Positions 1 to 9,649 of a stretch of DNA of 64,000 nucleotides are shown one piece after another (the first letter of the stretch is position 1; each line of letters opens with the position of its first letter). The stretch is from Gari tellinella (Eukaryota; Mollusca; Bivalvia; Cardiida; Psammobiidae). Location: NCBI GenBank assembly GCA_922989275.2, contig OV277869.1, forward strand, positions 18,437,189-18,501,188. Reading direction: 5' to 3'. The translations under genes and the position numbers were made by a program. The notes beneath the pieces were generated by a model. It made no database searches, had not been told where the DNA came from, and saw only the letters and a program-made list of their open reading frames with translations.

Positions 1-360
1 AAACGACGCAACGTATAAAGCGATGGAAAATATCTATAAAAAAAAATGAAGATTTGAAGACTTTTCGTAAGGATGTTTTTCGACTGATCATATTTTTCTA
101 ATGCCAGATGCACGGTAATACTACACATTTGGTTTTATTTGAGTATTTTCTTTTATTTTTCCAAATACACCATCTGATTGCGAGTCGCTTTTAATAGTTC
201 TTGCACCTAAAGCAGCGGAATAAAGATGGATTATTTCACTAACCTTGCAAAAATATAGAAAATTCAGCATAATATAAAAACTCGGATACTTTTTTATTCA
301 TAACAAAGTGTGAGAAATTCAAATATTTCTGTAATTACTTCTTGTTAAAATGTTTTTGTC

Positions 361-615
361 TACAGTTGAGAAAACGTTATTTTTTACCAATAAACGCGTT
401 TACGCTAAACTTATTATTTCCAACGCTAACAGTTTGGAGTCAGATAAGACACCGGGTAACCCGGGTTCTGATCAGCCTCCAACCAATTTGCTACTCAGAT
501 TAAAATAGATACTAGTAGATGGAAATTTAAAAAGATGTCATTTTCTACAGTTTAGTGTTTTCGTTTGCGTTTCGTTTGCGTTTATACGGGAAAGCATAAC
601 GTTTTCTGCAGTGTA
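361..615. mobile_element. A-family hairpin MITE (TA-flanked), complete
   Basis: TA, then CAGTTGAGAAAACGTTA, and at the far end TAACGTTTTCTGCAGTG, then TA. The centre is a hairpin of core 1 (AACAGTTTGGAG...GATCAG). It carries GCGTTTGCGTTTCGTTTGCG direct repeats near its right end. Confidence 0.8.
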
Positions 616-716
616 CCCGACTATGTTGCGTTTAATATGAAGCAAAAACACTGCAATATTAGGAAGTTAACATATGGCTGATCGGGTTCTTGGAATCGTG
701 TTTCATCGCCGGATTG

Positions 717-975
717 TACAGGGGAGAAGATGTTATTCTTTCCAAATAAACGCGCATATGCTGAAACAATTAAATCAGTTGCAATCAGTTTGGACCCAGA
801 TAAGCCGCGAGGTATTCCGGCGTCTGATCAGGCTCCATACCGTTTGCCATTGAGAAAAAGCTTTATCTTGAGGACTTTCCAAAATCTGTAATTTTCATCA
901 TTTTATATCAATGCGTTTGCGTTTCGTTTGCGTTTCGTTTGCGTTTCAACGGGAAATAATAATGTACTTGTTACG
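717..975. mobile_element. A-family hairpin MITE, eroded right end
   Basis: The left end is TACAGGGGAGAAGATGTTAT. It has a core 1 hairpin and three GCGTTTCGTTT repeats. The right terminus is degraded. Confidence 0.65.
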
Positions 976-1364
976 AATTATTTATTTTTCTTTCAGTTGT
1001 AAAATGTTATTTTTGGAAATATAATATTTATTTTCATGAAATCATGTATGTACATTTTTTTACAATAGATTTTCATAGTTAACTTAACTTGTGTCAAACA
1101 GTTGCGTGTTTGTTACACATATGTCTATATTCCTTTGTTTCAAATAAAACTACATTGAAAAATAAATTGTGTTTATTTCCTCTAAAATTCGCCTACATAT
1201 ATGCCTATTGAATAAGTATTCAAACATACAAGTCTCATGGCCTACAGGTTATTGTGAGTTTTAGTTGAGTCTGAGATCGTTCTCAAACATTTAATTGGCA
1301 AGATTTGAGCTTTTTCTCAAGATCTCAAACTCCACACAAATTCTTTATAGCCTTAGACTTAGAT

Positions 1365-1800
1365 GCCCGTTTAATAGACATACCGGGTCCGTCAAAAGAC
1401 CCAAAACCTCCCCAAACCATTCCAAACGTCTCCAAACAATTTAAAACAACCCAAACTACTAAAATTCTTTAATATCTGATCAAATTAAGCTTATAAATGG
1501 CGAATTTAAGCCAAAAAACATGTTCAGTTAAAATTAAATGTACGGATGTCAAGGGGAGCAACTCGTACACAATTTAAGATATATTAACCCATTACCCAAT
1601 GTCCTGTTTCTGGTTTTGAAAACAGATATCCACTAAAAGCAGGCTGAAAGTAAAGCAGCGTGTGCTTTGAGGCGCCTTCTGCGTTACTTTCAGTCTGCTT
1701 AAAGCTTACATCTGCTATAATATGGAAAACTTGTTTATTAAAGTAGTTTGGGAAGGATTGGTGTCTTTAGACGGACCTGCCCGCTTCATAGACATGTCCT
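1365..1800. mobile_element. Inverted-repeat element containing a C-family fragment
   Basis: Left arm GCCCGTTTAATAGACAT...GACCC and right arm GACGGACCTGCCCGCTTC...GACATG are imperfect complements. A truncated C element (TTAACCCATTACCC at ~1585, core 2 hairpin to ~1722) sits between them. Confidence 0.5.
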
Positions 1801-2044
1801 ATCTGCGATAGTACTTAACCCGGCCATTGACATGATGTCATCAATGTTAAACAATTATCGTCTGCTTTTATTACTCGAAATTAAATTTAAGGTATTTTAA
1901 CTAAAGAAATATTTAAATCGAGTGTCAAACAGTTTGGATTCTGATCAGATGCAGCATAACTGTTTGCAAATAATTATTGTACTCGGGGTAAGGTTAACCC
2001 ATGCATCCCTAAAATTTCAAGTAGACAATTCCAGTACACTTTCA

Positions 2045-2280
2045 TTATTAAATTTACCGTCAGGTTTTTACCCCTTCACCGCCATATTGTCGTCTGCTTC
2101 AATATTGTTGTCTGCAATATCGTTTCAAAGTTAGATTTAGAGCAGTATAACTGGCGTAATATCAAAGCAAGTGACTAACAGTTTTGATCCTGATCAGACA
2201 CCGATTTAACACAGCGTCTGATCAGGATCAAGACTGTTTGCAAATGCGTATTATGACGTCATTGAGAGTGAAAGGGTTAA
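2045..2280. mobile_element. J-family TTAA MITE
   Basis: It ends GAGAGTGAAAGGGTTAA. It holds ACCCCTTCACCGCCATATTG and a core 1 hairpin (GATCAGACACC...GCGTCTGATC). The left end is eroded and abuts a second core 1 half-hairpin at 1925-1976. Confidence 0.65.
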
Positions 2281-3225
2281 GTATTATTCATTTTTACGTA
2301 TGAAGGGTTGAATTTAAAACATATATTTTAAAATGACAAACAGAGCAGACTCTGGCCAGAATGCCCTTTGGCTTTAAAGAAATTGATCCTATATTTCCAA
2401 AAGGAACACTTCAGTTTGATTATGACAGATAATGCTACCCTAGAAAGTGACTATCAGGCATTTGCTTTGATATTTTAATTGAGAAACTCAAGACCATACG
2501 CTACGACTCACATTTTATTGGATCAGCCAAACATCAAAAGTTTTGTTCATTTAACGGTGTCATCTTTTTTTCACGAAGTATCAATACCCGGTTTTTCTTT
2601 CTAAATAAAACATTCAAACTTTCAAAGCGTCGACAACAAAGCATACAGACGCGCCTTTTAGCACATTTGATTTTATCTAAACTACATGCCTTTCATGATT
2701 TTACCATATCATATAATGAGTCATGTGATATATTTCCTGTTTCCTAATAAGTAAAGCAGCTTCACTGAAACCAAAGCACAGAACTCTTGTCAGTCGTCCT
2801 GTCTTCCTTTCAGATTTTTTAGTAACTAGAGATCTAAATGTCCTTGAATAATAACATTAAGCTGATGGAGTTAAAACCTCATTTAACAAAATAGTTGACG
2901 CCTAAAATTAATCTGCAAAAGAGAGAGACCTAGGAGGAAAACTGAAACCAACACAATTCGCACTACATGAACGTCACATTGTACTCCATCAGTAGATGAA
3001 ATGCAGAATACAGACAACTCTGAACAATATTGCTAACGAAATTTCATAACAATCTCGATAACTCGGACTCGCTTAAGTCGAATTTACCCATAGCATAGCC
3101 ACTGGTTAACTTTCAAATATGGGAAAATTCGACTTAAGCAAGTTATCGAAGTTTATAAAAGAAATACAATTTATCTCACTTATATAACGAACTTAAATAT
3201 TTAGAAATATTCGCTAAAATAAAAC
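2281..3225. other. Intergenic stretch without recognised genes
   Basis: It is AT-rich, non-coding in all frames and has no complete MITE. A TAACTCGGACTCGCTTAAG segment near 3059 and its complement near 3130 form a small inverted repeat just past the poly(A) signal of the cGLR gene. Confidence 0.6.
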
Positions 3226-3229
3226 AAAA

Positions 3230-3235
3230 TTTATT
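3230..3235 (-). terminator. Candidate poly(A) signal of the cGLR gene
   Basis: AATAAA on the minus strand about 140 bp after the stop codon of the cGLR-like gene. It is the first canonical hexamer I see downstream. The genome is AT-rich, so chance occurrence is possible. Confidence 0.45.
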
Positions 3236-3375
3236 CTCCATCTGCAATTTAAGTATCTTAAATGGACCTAAGGGACACATGCACTTTACCGGTAGGTATT
3301 ATTTTTCTACTATAAACTCATTGAGGGCTATTATAGGATCGCGGGCACAAATTGGTTAATTACAGACACATGGAT

Positions 3376-5079
3376 TCAATGTACTGTGTTCTTCTTCAAT
3401 TTCTCTGCCAAACAGGTTACACCATAAGAAGGTTTGGTGGAGTTTAAATCATATCTTTCCCGCTGCCCTATCCAGTATTTCAGATCGTGTTTCATCAATT
3501 CCTTAAAGTTAGCACAGTTGACATACAGACTAGTTTCGTCCACCTTCATCCGCATTCTTGGTGACAACAATCGCAGAATGTCATACTCCAATGGAATATC
3601 ATCATCTGGCCGCAAACCCACCGTGGCTTCCGAGGGTAGCAGCACTGACTTTGCATTCAGTCCTTGTTGATTAGATCTATCTGTCATCATTATACCGCCA
3701 AAATAATCATCATTGTCCTCTTCTGCAATGGTTCCATCGCTTGCACCGATGCCTGTTTCACCTTCATTGTTTTCGAATCGGATATTTGCGGCTACGTCAT
3801 TTGCATATTCTGATTCATCGTGCTCTTTAAGCCCATTATTTTCATATCCGTTTCCAATATCAGTTTCTTCACTCTGAAAGTTTTCGTTGTCCCTGCCAGA
3901 CGTCTCATTGATATATGCCTCTAAGGGTATGTCCCATTCTGTGTAGGAGGCGTCATGGTTGTGTAGGCCAGCATGTATCACCTTTAGTGCATGAAGAACA
4001 CACTCGTACAGGTCGTAATCTGGTGGTCTTCCCTGATTACAAGGGCACGTCTCCTCAAGCGCAAGCATAATCATCTTGATTGAGTATGAATCAAATATTG
4101 AAAATTTAGAAACGTCGACACTTTCATAGAATGACTTTTCTCCTTTAATCAAAAACTTAATCACACGGAGCGCCCGCTTGTGTTTCTGAGATATGTTCGA
4201 GAAGAGGTGACCTTCGGTTTCTGTAAATGCTACTTTGAAGTGACCATCGGACGATGGTACAACGAGGAATGTACCTGACTTTACAATAGCGTCATAGAAG
4301 CGTGGAATGTGGAGATCTTGTGGATATATGTAATCACGTGCGTCTCCCCACTTAAAAGCTGGCGTAATTGTAACATATATTATTCGCTCATTGGTGTCTT
4401 CAACTAACTTTGACGCGTTTATTTTTTCGATTGTCTTAGTCAATAAAAATTTTATTACAGCACACGATTCTTCCTGGATAATTGGGTCTTCACTGGCAAT
4501 AGAAAAGGTTCCAAACTTGGTCTTCCGCGGAGTAAACAGAGAACTCACTATTTGCAGGCTTGTAATGAACTCATCAAGTAACCCGGGTTTATTGGGCATT
4601 TTCGTACGACATCCGATAAAGTATGATTCATGGACAACACTTCTCCATTTCTTTGCGAAAAGTTCATCACAGGTATCATTTAAGGCGACAAACACAGGCA
4701 AATAACCATCCAATTTGTTCCGGACATCGATACAGACATTTTCCGGTGTAAATTCATCTAAAATAGCGACGTAATCAAACTGGTTTAAACCCGTTATCTG
4801 TGTTCCTTCATAAAAACTTCCTACTTTCAAAAGAGGATCTTTCTTCCAATGGAAACTGCTATTGACAATGGAAACACTCTCTAGAACTAGCCGAGTACTC
4901 TTCTCCACGATGTCGCGGATGTGTATGATCTCCTCCGAGGTGTTCCGACTGTTGAGTTTGTCAGTGAGGCGGTTGAAGTACTTGTCCAGATTTCGTCTCT
5001 CCTTCTCCAGGAAGCGAACTTCTTCATATAAAGGACGACTTTCAAAGTGGACACTGATGGTGCTTGTTCTACAGCCCAT
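3376..5079 (-). CDS. Mab-21/cGAS-like (cGLR) nucleotidyltransferase-fold protein, probable pseudo-enzyme
   Basis: Seen: an open frame of 567 residues from the ATG at 5079-5077. A nucleotidyltransferase-like N half has the GS loop at residues 87-88 (KVGSFYEGTQ), then NQFD (Q100, D102), and a strand YVTITPAF around residues 234-242. A Mab-21-type helical C half follows (KHKRALRVIKFL, SYSIKMIMLALEE). Residues ~395-465 form an acidic, low-complexity insert. Family knowledge: active cGAS-like receptors carry three metal-binding acids, E and D in the ExD motif and a D on the later strand, and make cyclic dinucleotides on sensing nucleic acid. Here the first acid is Q100 and the third is T237, and only D102 remains, so catalysis is doubtful. 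A 3' splice site at 5091-5092 lies just upstream of the ATG, so the 5' UTR and possibly more coding sequence are on an upstream exon not located. Family assignment is firm; function is inferred. Confidence 0.8.
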   Translation of the reverse strand: MGCRTSTISVHFESRPLYEEVRFLEKERRNLDKYFNRLTDKLNSRNTSEEIIHIRDIVEKSTRLVLESVSIVNSSFHWKKDPLLKVGSFYEGTQITGLNQFDYVAILDEFTPENVCIDVRNKLDGYLPVFVALNDTCDELFAKKWRSVVHESYFIGCRTKMPNKPGLLDEFITSLQIVSSLFTPRKTKFGTFSIASEDPIIQEESCAVIKFLLTKTIEKINASKLVEDTNERIIYVTITPAFKWGDARDYIYPQDLHIPRFYDAIVKSGTFLVVPSSDGHFKVAFTETEGHLFSNISQKHKRALRVIKFLIKGEKSFYESVDVSKFSIFDSYSIKMIMLALEETCPCNQGRPPDYDLYECVLHALKVIHAGLHNHDASYTEWDIPLEAYINETSGRDNENFQSEETDIGNGYENNGLKEHDESEYANDVAANIRFENNEGETGIGASDGTIAEEDNDDYFGGIMMTDRSNQQGLNAKSVLLPSEATVGLRPDDDIPLEYDILRLLSPRMRMKVDETSLYVNCANFKELMKHDLKYWIGQRERYDLNSTKPSYGVTCLAEKLKKNTVH

Positions 5080-5090
5080 ACCCTTCAAAT

Positions 5091-5096
5091 CTGAAA
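5091..5096 (-). promoter_or_regulatory. 3' splice site upstream of the cGLR coding exon
   Basis: On the minus strand the sequence reads CCATTTCAG, then ATTTGAAGG, with the initiator ATG 12 nt inside the exon. The pyrimidine stretch TTTTCTCC further upstream lies inside the end of a TA-flanked MITE that begins at 5100. The frame is open a short way upstream of the AG, so the exon boundary rests on the splice motif and the position of the first ATG. Confidence 0.5.
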
Positions 5097-5099
5097 TGG

Positions 5100-5270
5100 T
5101 ACATTGGAGAAAACGTTATTATTTGCCAATACATGCGTTTAAGCTAAAACTATTATTTCCAATGCAAACAATTTGGAGCCAGATCAGACTCCAGGTAAAC
5201 TGGCGTCTGATCAGGATCCAAACTGTTTACTACTCGGGCATATCATGATTTAGTGGAGAAGACGTTATAG
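5100..5270. mobile_element. A-family MITE abutting the cGLR splice acceptor
   Basis: TA, then CATTGGAGAAAACGTTATTA, then a core 1 hairpin at ~5164-5230. A second forward A-family end (GTGGAGAAGACGTTAT) follows at ~5253. It starts 8 bp upstream of the 3' splice site of the cGLR exon. Confidence 0.65.
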
Positions 5271-6119
5271 ATCTAGTTCAAGGGCTGCCATTTTCCGGAA
5301 TTTTTTCGAAATCTTCGGGGTTTTTTTTAACTTCTCCAGACCTACGGATTTTTCCTAACTATTCTGATTTTATTGAAATAAAGTTTATTGTGTTATTTTG
5401 TGCAAACCTATGTTTTATTCAGGGTTTCGTTGTAAAGAATGTAATCTATATTGTTTTGAAAAGATGGCGTTGAACACAAACACGCACGTATAACGCGTGT
5501 TTAATCCGTTTTCATGAATATATGTACCGTAAACAATATTTTCTATCCATGCAGATGGTGAAAATAAAGCAAAAAGCGCCTTAAAGCGCATTCTTGTACT
5601 TTTAACCAGCTTAGAGTGGTAACATGTCTTCGAAATTAGAAACAGGCAATGGAGTCAAGAGTTACACGAAAATGCAGGTCAATTACATGTAAAGTGATGA
5701 AACGACGTGTTTTGTTGTTTTTGAAGATATAAACATTTTTTTAATTAGAGTGACAAATAGTTTGGAGCCTGATCAGACGTCGGGTTACCCGAGCTCTTCG
5801 TTTGCAACGCATTGCATGTAATTGGAAAAGAATAATGTCGCTCCCGTTGTACATTGTATTTGAAAAACCATGACATGTATTCTTTGAGAAAACATTTACT
5901 TGTAGGTAAATACTTACCTTATTCCTTTTCAAGCTCTATTTAACTGTCAAGTTTTTGTCTTGTTACTTCCATTCCTTGATTCGTCACCATTTACGTAGTT
6001 TAGGCACCAGAAGTTTTGTTTGACACGTTTGTGTTACATAATGAGCGCACAATGCATGTCAAGTGTTTATGTTTTATTTTCCCAAAAAGGAAACACCTCT
6101 GAGAATATCCAGTTTATTC

Positions 6120-6362
6120 AACTTTTTGACTGCAAAATGTTTCCGTCTGCTTTAACACTCTTGTCGTAAAATATCGTCTGCATCGATTGTGTCGTCTGCA
6201 ATATTTTTGAAAGCCAGATCTAGGTTTTTTTTGTCTGAATAAAATATCGATACGAGTGACAAATAGCTTAGATCCTGATCAGACGCCGCGTTATGCGGCG
6301 TCTGATCAGGATCTTAGCTGATTTGCAGTCACACTTTGATGCCATTGGCAGTGAAAGAGAAA
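6120..6362. mobile_element. J-family MITE, diverged
   Basis: GTCGTCTGC motifs, then a strong hairpin TTAGATCCTGATCAGACGCC / GGCGTCTGATCAGGATCTTA at 6267-6318, then GGCAGTGAAAGAG. Confidence 0.6.
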
Positions 6363-6908
6363 AAGTCAAAGACCTTATGAAAACCTTTAATGCGCATTAT
6401 TCTTGACCGATTCAAAAGGTTTGCCTGCTAGTTCGTTAAAACATATTACATGTAATCACTCTTTGTACGTGAATAACTTTAATACACGAATGAAATCATT
6501 TAGATCCTGGTACAATATTGATACATTTGTATATTTAAAATCTAATTTGGATCCAAACTATTTGGGGAAATGCGGAGGAAATAACTTAAGGTATTTAATT
6601 ATTGGTCACACGAGCATTCGTGCACTTTTATCATGTAAACCGCGATTACACTAATAGTTGCAAGGAGACTGGATCCTATTAAGACGCCGAGTAATTTGGC
6701 GTCTGATCAAAATCCAATCTGTCACTCATAGCTGGTTTTCTTTCGTTTAATATGCATAAACTTTATCCAAGTTTGTTTTTTTGCAGACGACACTTTTTAA
6801 AACAAAATATATGTACAGAACGTGGTTTAAGGCTCGAGTTGTTCTTCTGACATCTGATAGCTGCCTTTCTAAAGAAAGCTCGAACTCTTCGTTCCATGCA
6901 GTTGGTCA

Positions 6909-7178
6909 TACAGTGCAGAATGCGTTATTCTTTTCCAATTAACGCGTTTACGCTAAAACTATTTCTTCTATTGCAAACTGTTTGGAGCTTGATCAGACGC
7001 CGGGTTACCCGGCGTCTGATCAGGCTCCAAGCTGGTTGGTTGCCACTCAAATTAAACTGAGTAGTACTTTTTTCAAAACCTTGTCATTTTTCAGTTTTAT
7101 TGTATTGCGTTTGCGTTTCGTTCGCGTTTCGTTTTCGTATAGTCGGGAACGAATAAAGTACATGTATTCTCCATTGAA
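6909..7178. mobile_element. A-family hairpin MITE, near complete
   Basis: TACAGTGCAGAATGCGTTAT at the left and TATTCTCCATTG at the right. The central hairpin TGGAGCTTGATCAGACGCCG with its complement spans 6983-7031. GCGTTTGCGTTTCGTTCGCG lies near the right end. Confidence 0.7.
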
Positions 7179-7506
7179 TATGGCATTACAATGGCAATCA
7201 TGATCTGATAAAACGTTCATCTGTTTAAGCAATGTTCTTTTAACAGATCGCGATCCACAAAAGGATTAAATATACACAAAGTAATAAATAACTTTAAACG
7301 ATAGAGACATTGTCAGATTTTAGATTTATTCTAATGGCTTTACGAGAAGTACACCCTAAAGGGGAGCGCAACAGGAAAAACAGACGCAGAAATCCGGTAA
7401 GCATTTTATTACAGCCCTTATTACTGCCAAAAGCTACACTAAAAGTTGAAAATAGTTTGGATCCTGTTCAGACGGCGATTAATTGGAGCTTGATCAAGAT
7501 CAAGAG

Positions 7507-7742
7507 TAATTCTTTCATAGTAAAACTTATCATGAGGTTTTTACCCCTTAACCGCCATCTGCTTTATTGTTGTTGTCTATAATATTGTTTCAAGGTTAGA
7601 TTTAAGACAGTATAACTGACGTTATTTCAAAACAAGTGGCAAACAGTTTTGATCCTGATCAGACGCCGCGTTACGGCATCTGATGAGGATAAAAACTGTT
7701 TGCAAATGCGATTAATGGCGTCATGGAGAGTGAATGGGTTAA
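7507..7742. mobile_element. J-family TTAA MITE
   Basis: The left end is near ATTCTTTCATAGTAAAAC and the right end is GAGAGTGAATGGGTTAA. It has a core 1 hairpin with GATCAGACGCCGCGTTACGG. Confidence 0.65.
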
Positions 7743-7898
7743 TGGACCAAATGATCTTGAACAGTCAAATGCGTGGAAAAATCAAATGCTTGCATTTAAG
7801 ACAACCCATCTATTCTATTGAATTGTCGCTTAAATTGATACATATTTAGTATAAACCTAGTAAACACAAGAGTGCAGTTGATTAGAGAGAAAAAATGG

Positions 7899-8422
7899 TT
7901 ACATTATATAGCAAAATATAGGCAAATTTGGTATTCAAATTTGAAAAAAAAATGTATTGACTATTAACTTTTAATTGTAGTTTGATGATTATCAAAACAT
8001 TGTCTAGATATCTAAATCATTGTGAATAACGTAGTGCTGAAAAGTAAAAGTCACATATGTGTTTTGTAACTGCGTTTTGGAGGGGTGTAGTATTTGTGGG
8101 TGTATATAGGGCAAAGGGAAACAAATGTTTTTGTTTAAAGCCCCACGGTTATATTGACCAGGTTTTACGGCCAAACATGCTGTTCCTTTCCGCCAATAGA
8201 AGCCTGATTGTTTAATGCATGATATCACCAGGCCACATACTGCTATACTTACATGTACCAGAAATATGCGACTTGTTCTTTTCAGTCCTACATTAATTAC
8301 AAAACAATGTTTTAATAATTAAAAAAAATACAATTCGTTTAAAAGTAACACATCGTGAAGTCAATTCATTTTTGCATATTTTTTATACCAAATTTGCCTA
8401 TATTTTGCTTCTGTAATGTAAA
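7899..8422. mobile_element. ~520 bp element with long terminal inverted repeats
   Basis: TACATTATATAGCAAAATAT plus AGGCAAATTTGGTAT at the left is mirrored by ATACCAAATTTGCCTATATT plus TTGC...TAATGTA at the right. It has no core 1 or 2 hairpin and no coding capacity. It is the only member of this family in the window. Confidence 0.6.
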
Positions 8423-8598
8423 ATCTTTCCACACTAACCAAATAGACACTTTCTTTTTCGTGTGAGGTTAGTTTGCTTTTAATACAATTGACCCATATAT
8501 ATTCAAGTAATACTGGCACCCACTTTAGCATTGTTAGAATTAGTCATGCTTACGCTATCAATCGAGGAACCGAGGAAGAACAAGATCTCCCCTGCGAA

Positions 8599-8820
8599 CG
8601 TTTTACTAAACTACTTACGCAATTCTTTTGCGTAAGTCAAAATCGTTTAACTCTTATTTTTCGACCATAAACGTTTGCAAACAGCAAATAGCCAGATCAG
8701 AGGACGCGCGTCCTCTGATCTGGCTATTTGCTGTTTGTAGCAAGTGATAATTAAAAATATAAATTAAAATTTTAAATTTTGACTTACGCAAATAATTTGC
8801 GTAAGTTGTTTAGTAAAACG
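8599..8820. mobile_element. Inverted-repeat MITE with TACTTACGCAA ends and perfect central palindrome
   Basis: CGTTTTACTAAACTACTTAC is mirrored by GTAAGTTGTTTAGTAAAACG. Each arm holds a small nested hairpin (TTACGCAA...TTGCGTAA). Confidence 0.8.
8678..8737. repeat. Perfect 60-bp loopless palindrome
   Basis: CAAACAGCAAATAGCCAGAT then CAGAGGACGCG meets its exact complement at GACGCGCGTC. It is a diverged core 1 hairpin with no mismatch. Confidence 0.95.
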
Positions 8821-8884
8821 GGCCCCAGCTGTTGAATAAGAGTTGGCATTCTTCCCTATATTATGCTTGTAGTAGTGTATTAAA

Positions 8885-9000
8885 CCTTTGCCTGCTGATT
8901 TTGTGAACAGTTTGGATCAAGATCAGACGCAGTGTAACGTGACGTCTAATCTAGATCCAAACTGTCTGACACTCGTCTTTATGTTTCTTACTTAGAAAAA
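8885..9000. mobile_element. Core 1 hairpin fragment
   Basis: AACAGTTTGGATCAAGATCA and GATCTAGATCCAAACTGT arms. Termini resemble the I family but are incomplete. Confidence 0.5.
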
Positions 9001-9171
9001 GCATTAATGAAAATTTTGCAGACAATTTCAAAGAAGACGATAACACATGTTATTTACGGTATTCCCCACATTCTAGTAGATTCGACCAGTATGAAAGTAA
9101 AGCAGAAACTTTCTAAATGAAGATTTCCAGTTTATTTTGATTTGTACTACCGGTATGCTGTCGCTATTTAT

Positions 9172-9412
9172 TGAACTCTTTCCTGCCGAAGTCGACTAAA
9201 GCTGATATTGCAAACATCTTGGCTCGATATCAGACGCGGCGTCTGATCAGAACCAAACAGTTTGATCCTCGTATCGAAATTCCGTCAGTCATACAGTCTT
9301 TTATCTAATTTTGAAACGATACTGCAGACAACAAAATTGAAACAGACGACAATTATTATAGCGGTGAAGGGGTAAAAAAATATCAAATTTGATTTGGCGT
9401 TGAAAGAGTTAA
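9172..9412. mobile_element. J-family MITE, reverse orientation, upstream of the TRIM-like gene
   Basis: GACAGACGACAATTATTATAG-like J interior and the right end GCGTTGAAAGAGTTAA. The core 1 hairpin is shortened. It ends about 200 bp before the TRIM-like 3' splice site. Confidence 0.55.
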
Positions 9413-9607
9413 TAACTTCAACAATTTGTTTACTATTGTACATATAAATAATTGTATAAAGTTGAACTTCTGTCTAAAGTGGAAGAATAAAAAATGCATG
9501 CATTTACAGGGCAATGGGTTGATAGATTACGAGCCTGATATGATGGCTTAATTACGCTGTTTTGAAATGCATTACATCTGATTTTCATATTGTACTGTTC
9601 AATCTTT

Positions 9608-9631
9608 TTTTTATTTTCATTCAATGACTAG
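9608..9631 (+). promoter_or_regulatory. 3' splice site in the 5' UTR of the TRIM-like gene
   Basis: A T-rich tract followed by CAATGACTAG, with the first ATG 19 nt downstream. It implies that at least one non-coding 5' exon lies upstream. Confidence 0.5.
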
Positions 9632-9649
9632 GTTTCCTTGCCCGACAGA

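Noticed and set aside
4391..5248. Plus-strand frames of 104 and 128 codons
   Set aside because: They are antisense shadows of the cGLR exon and run into the adjacent MITE.
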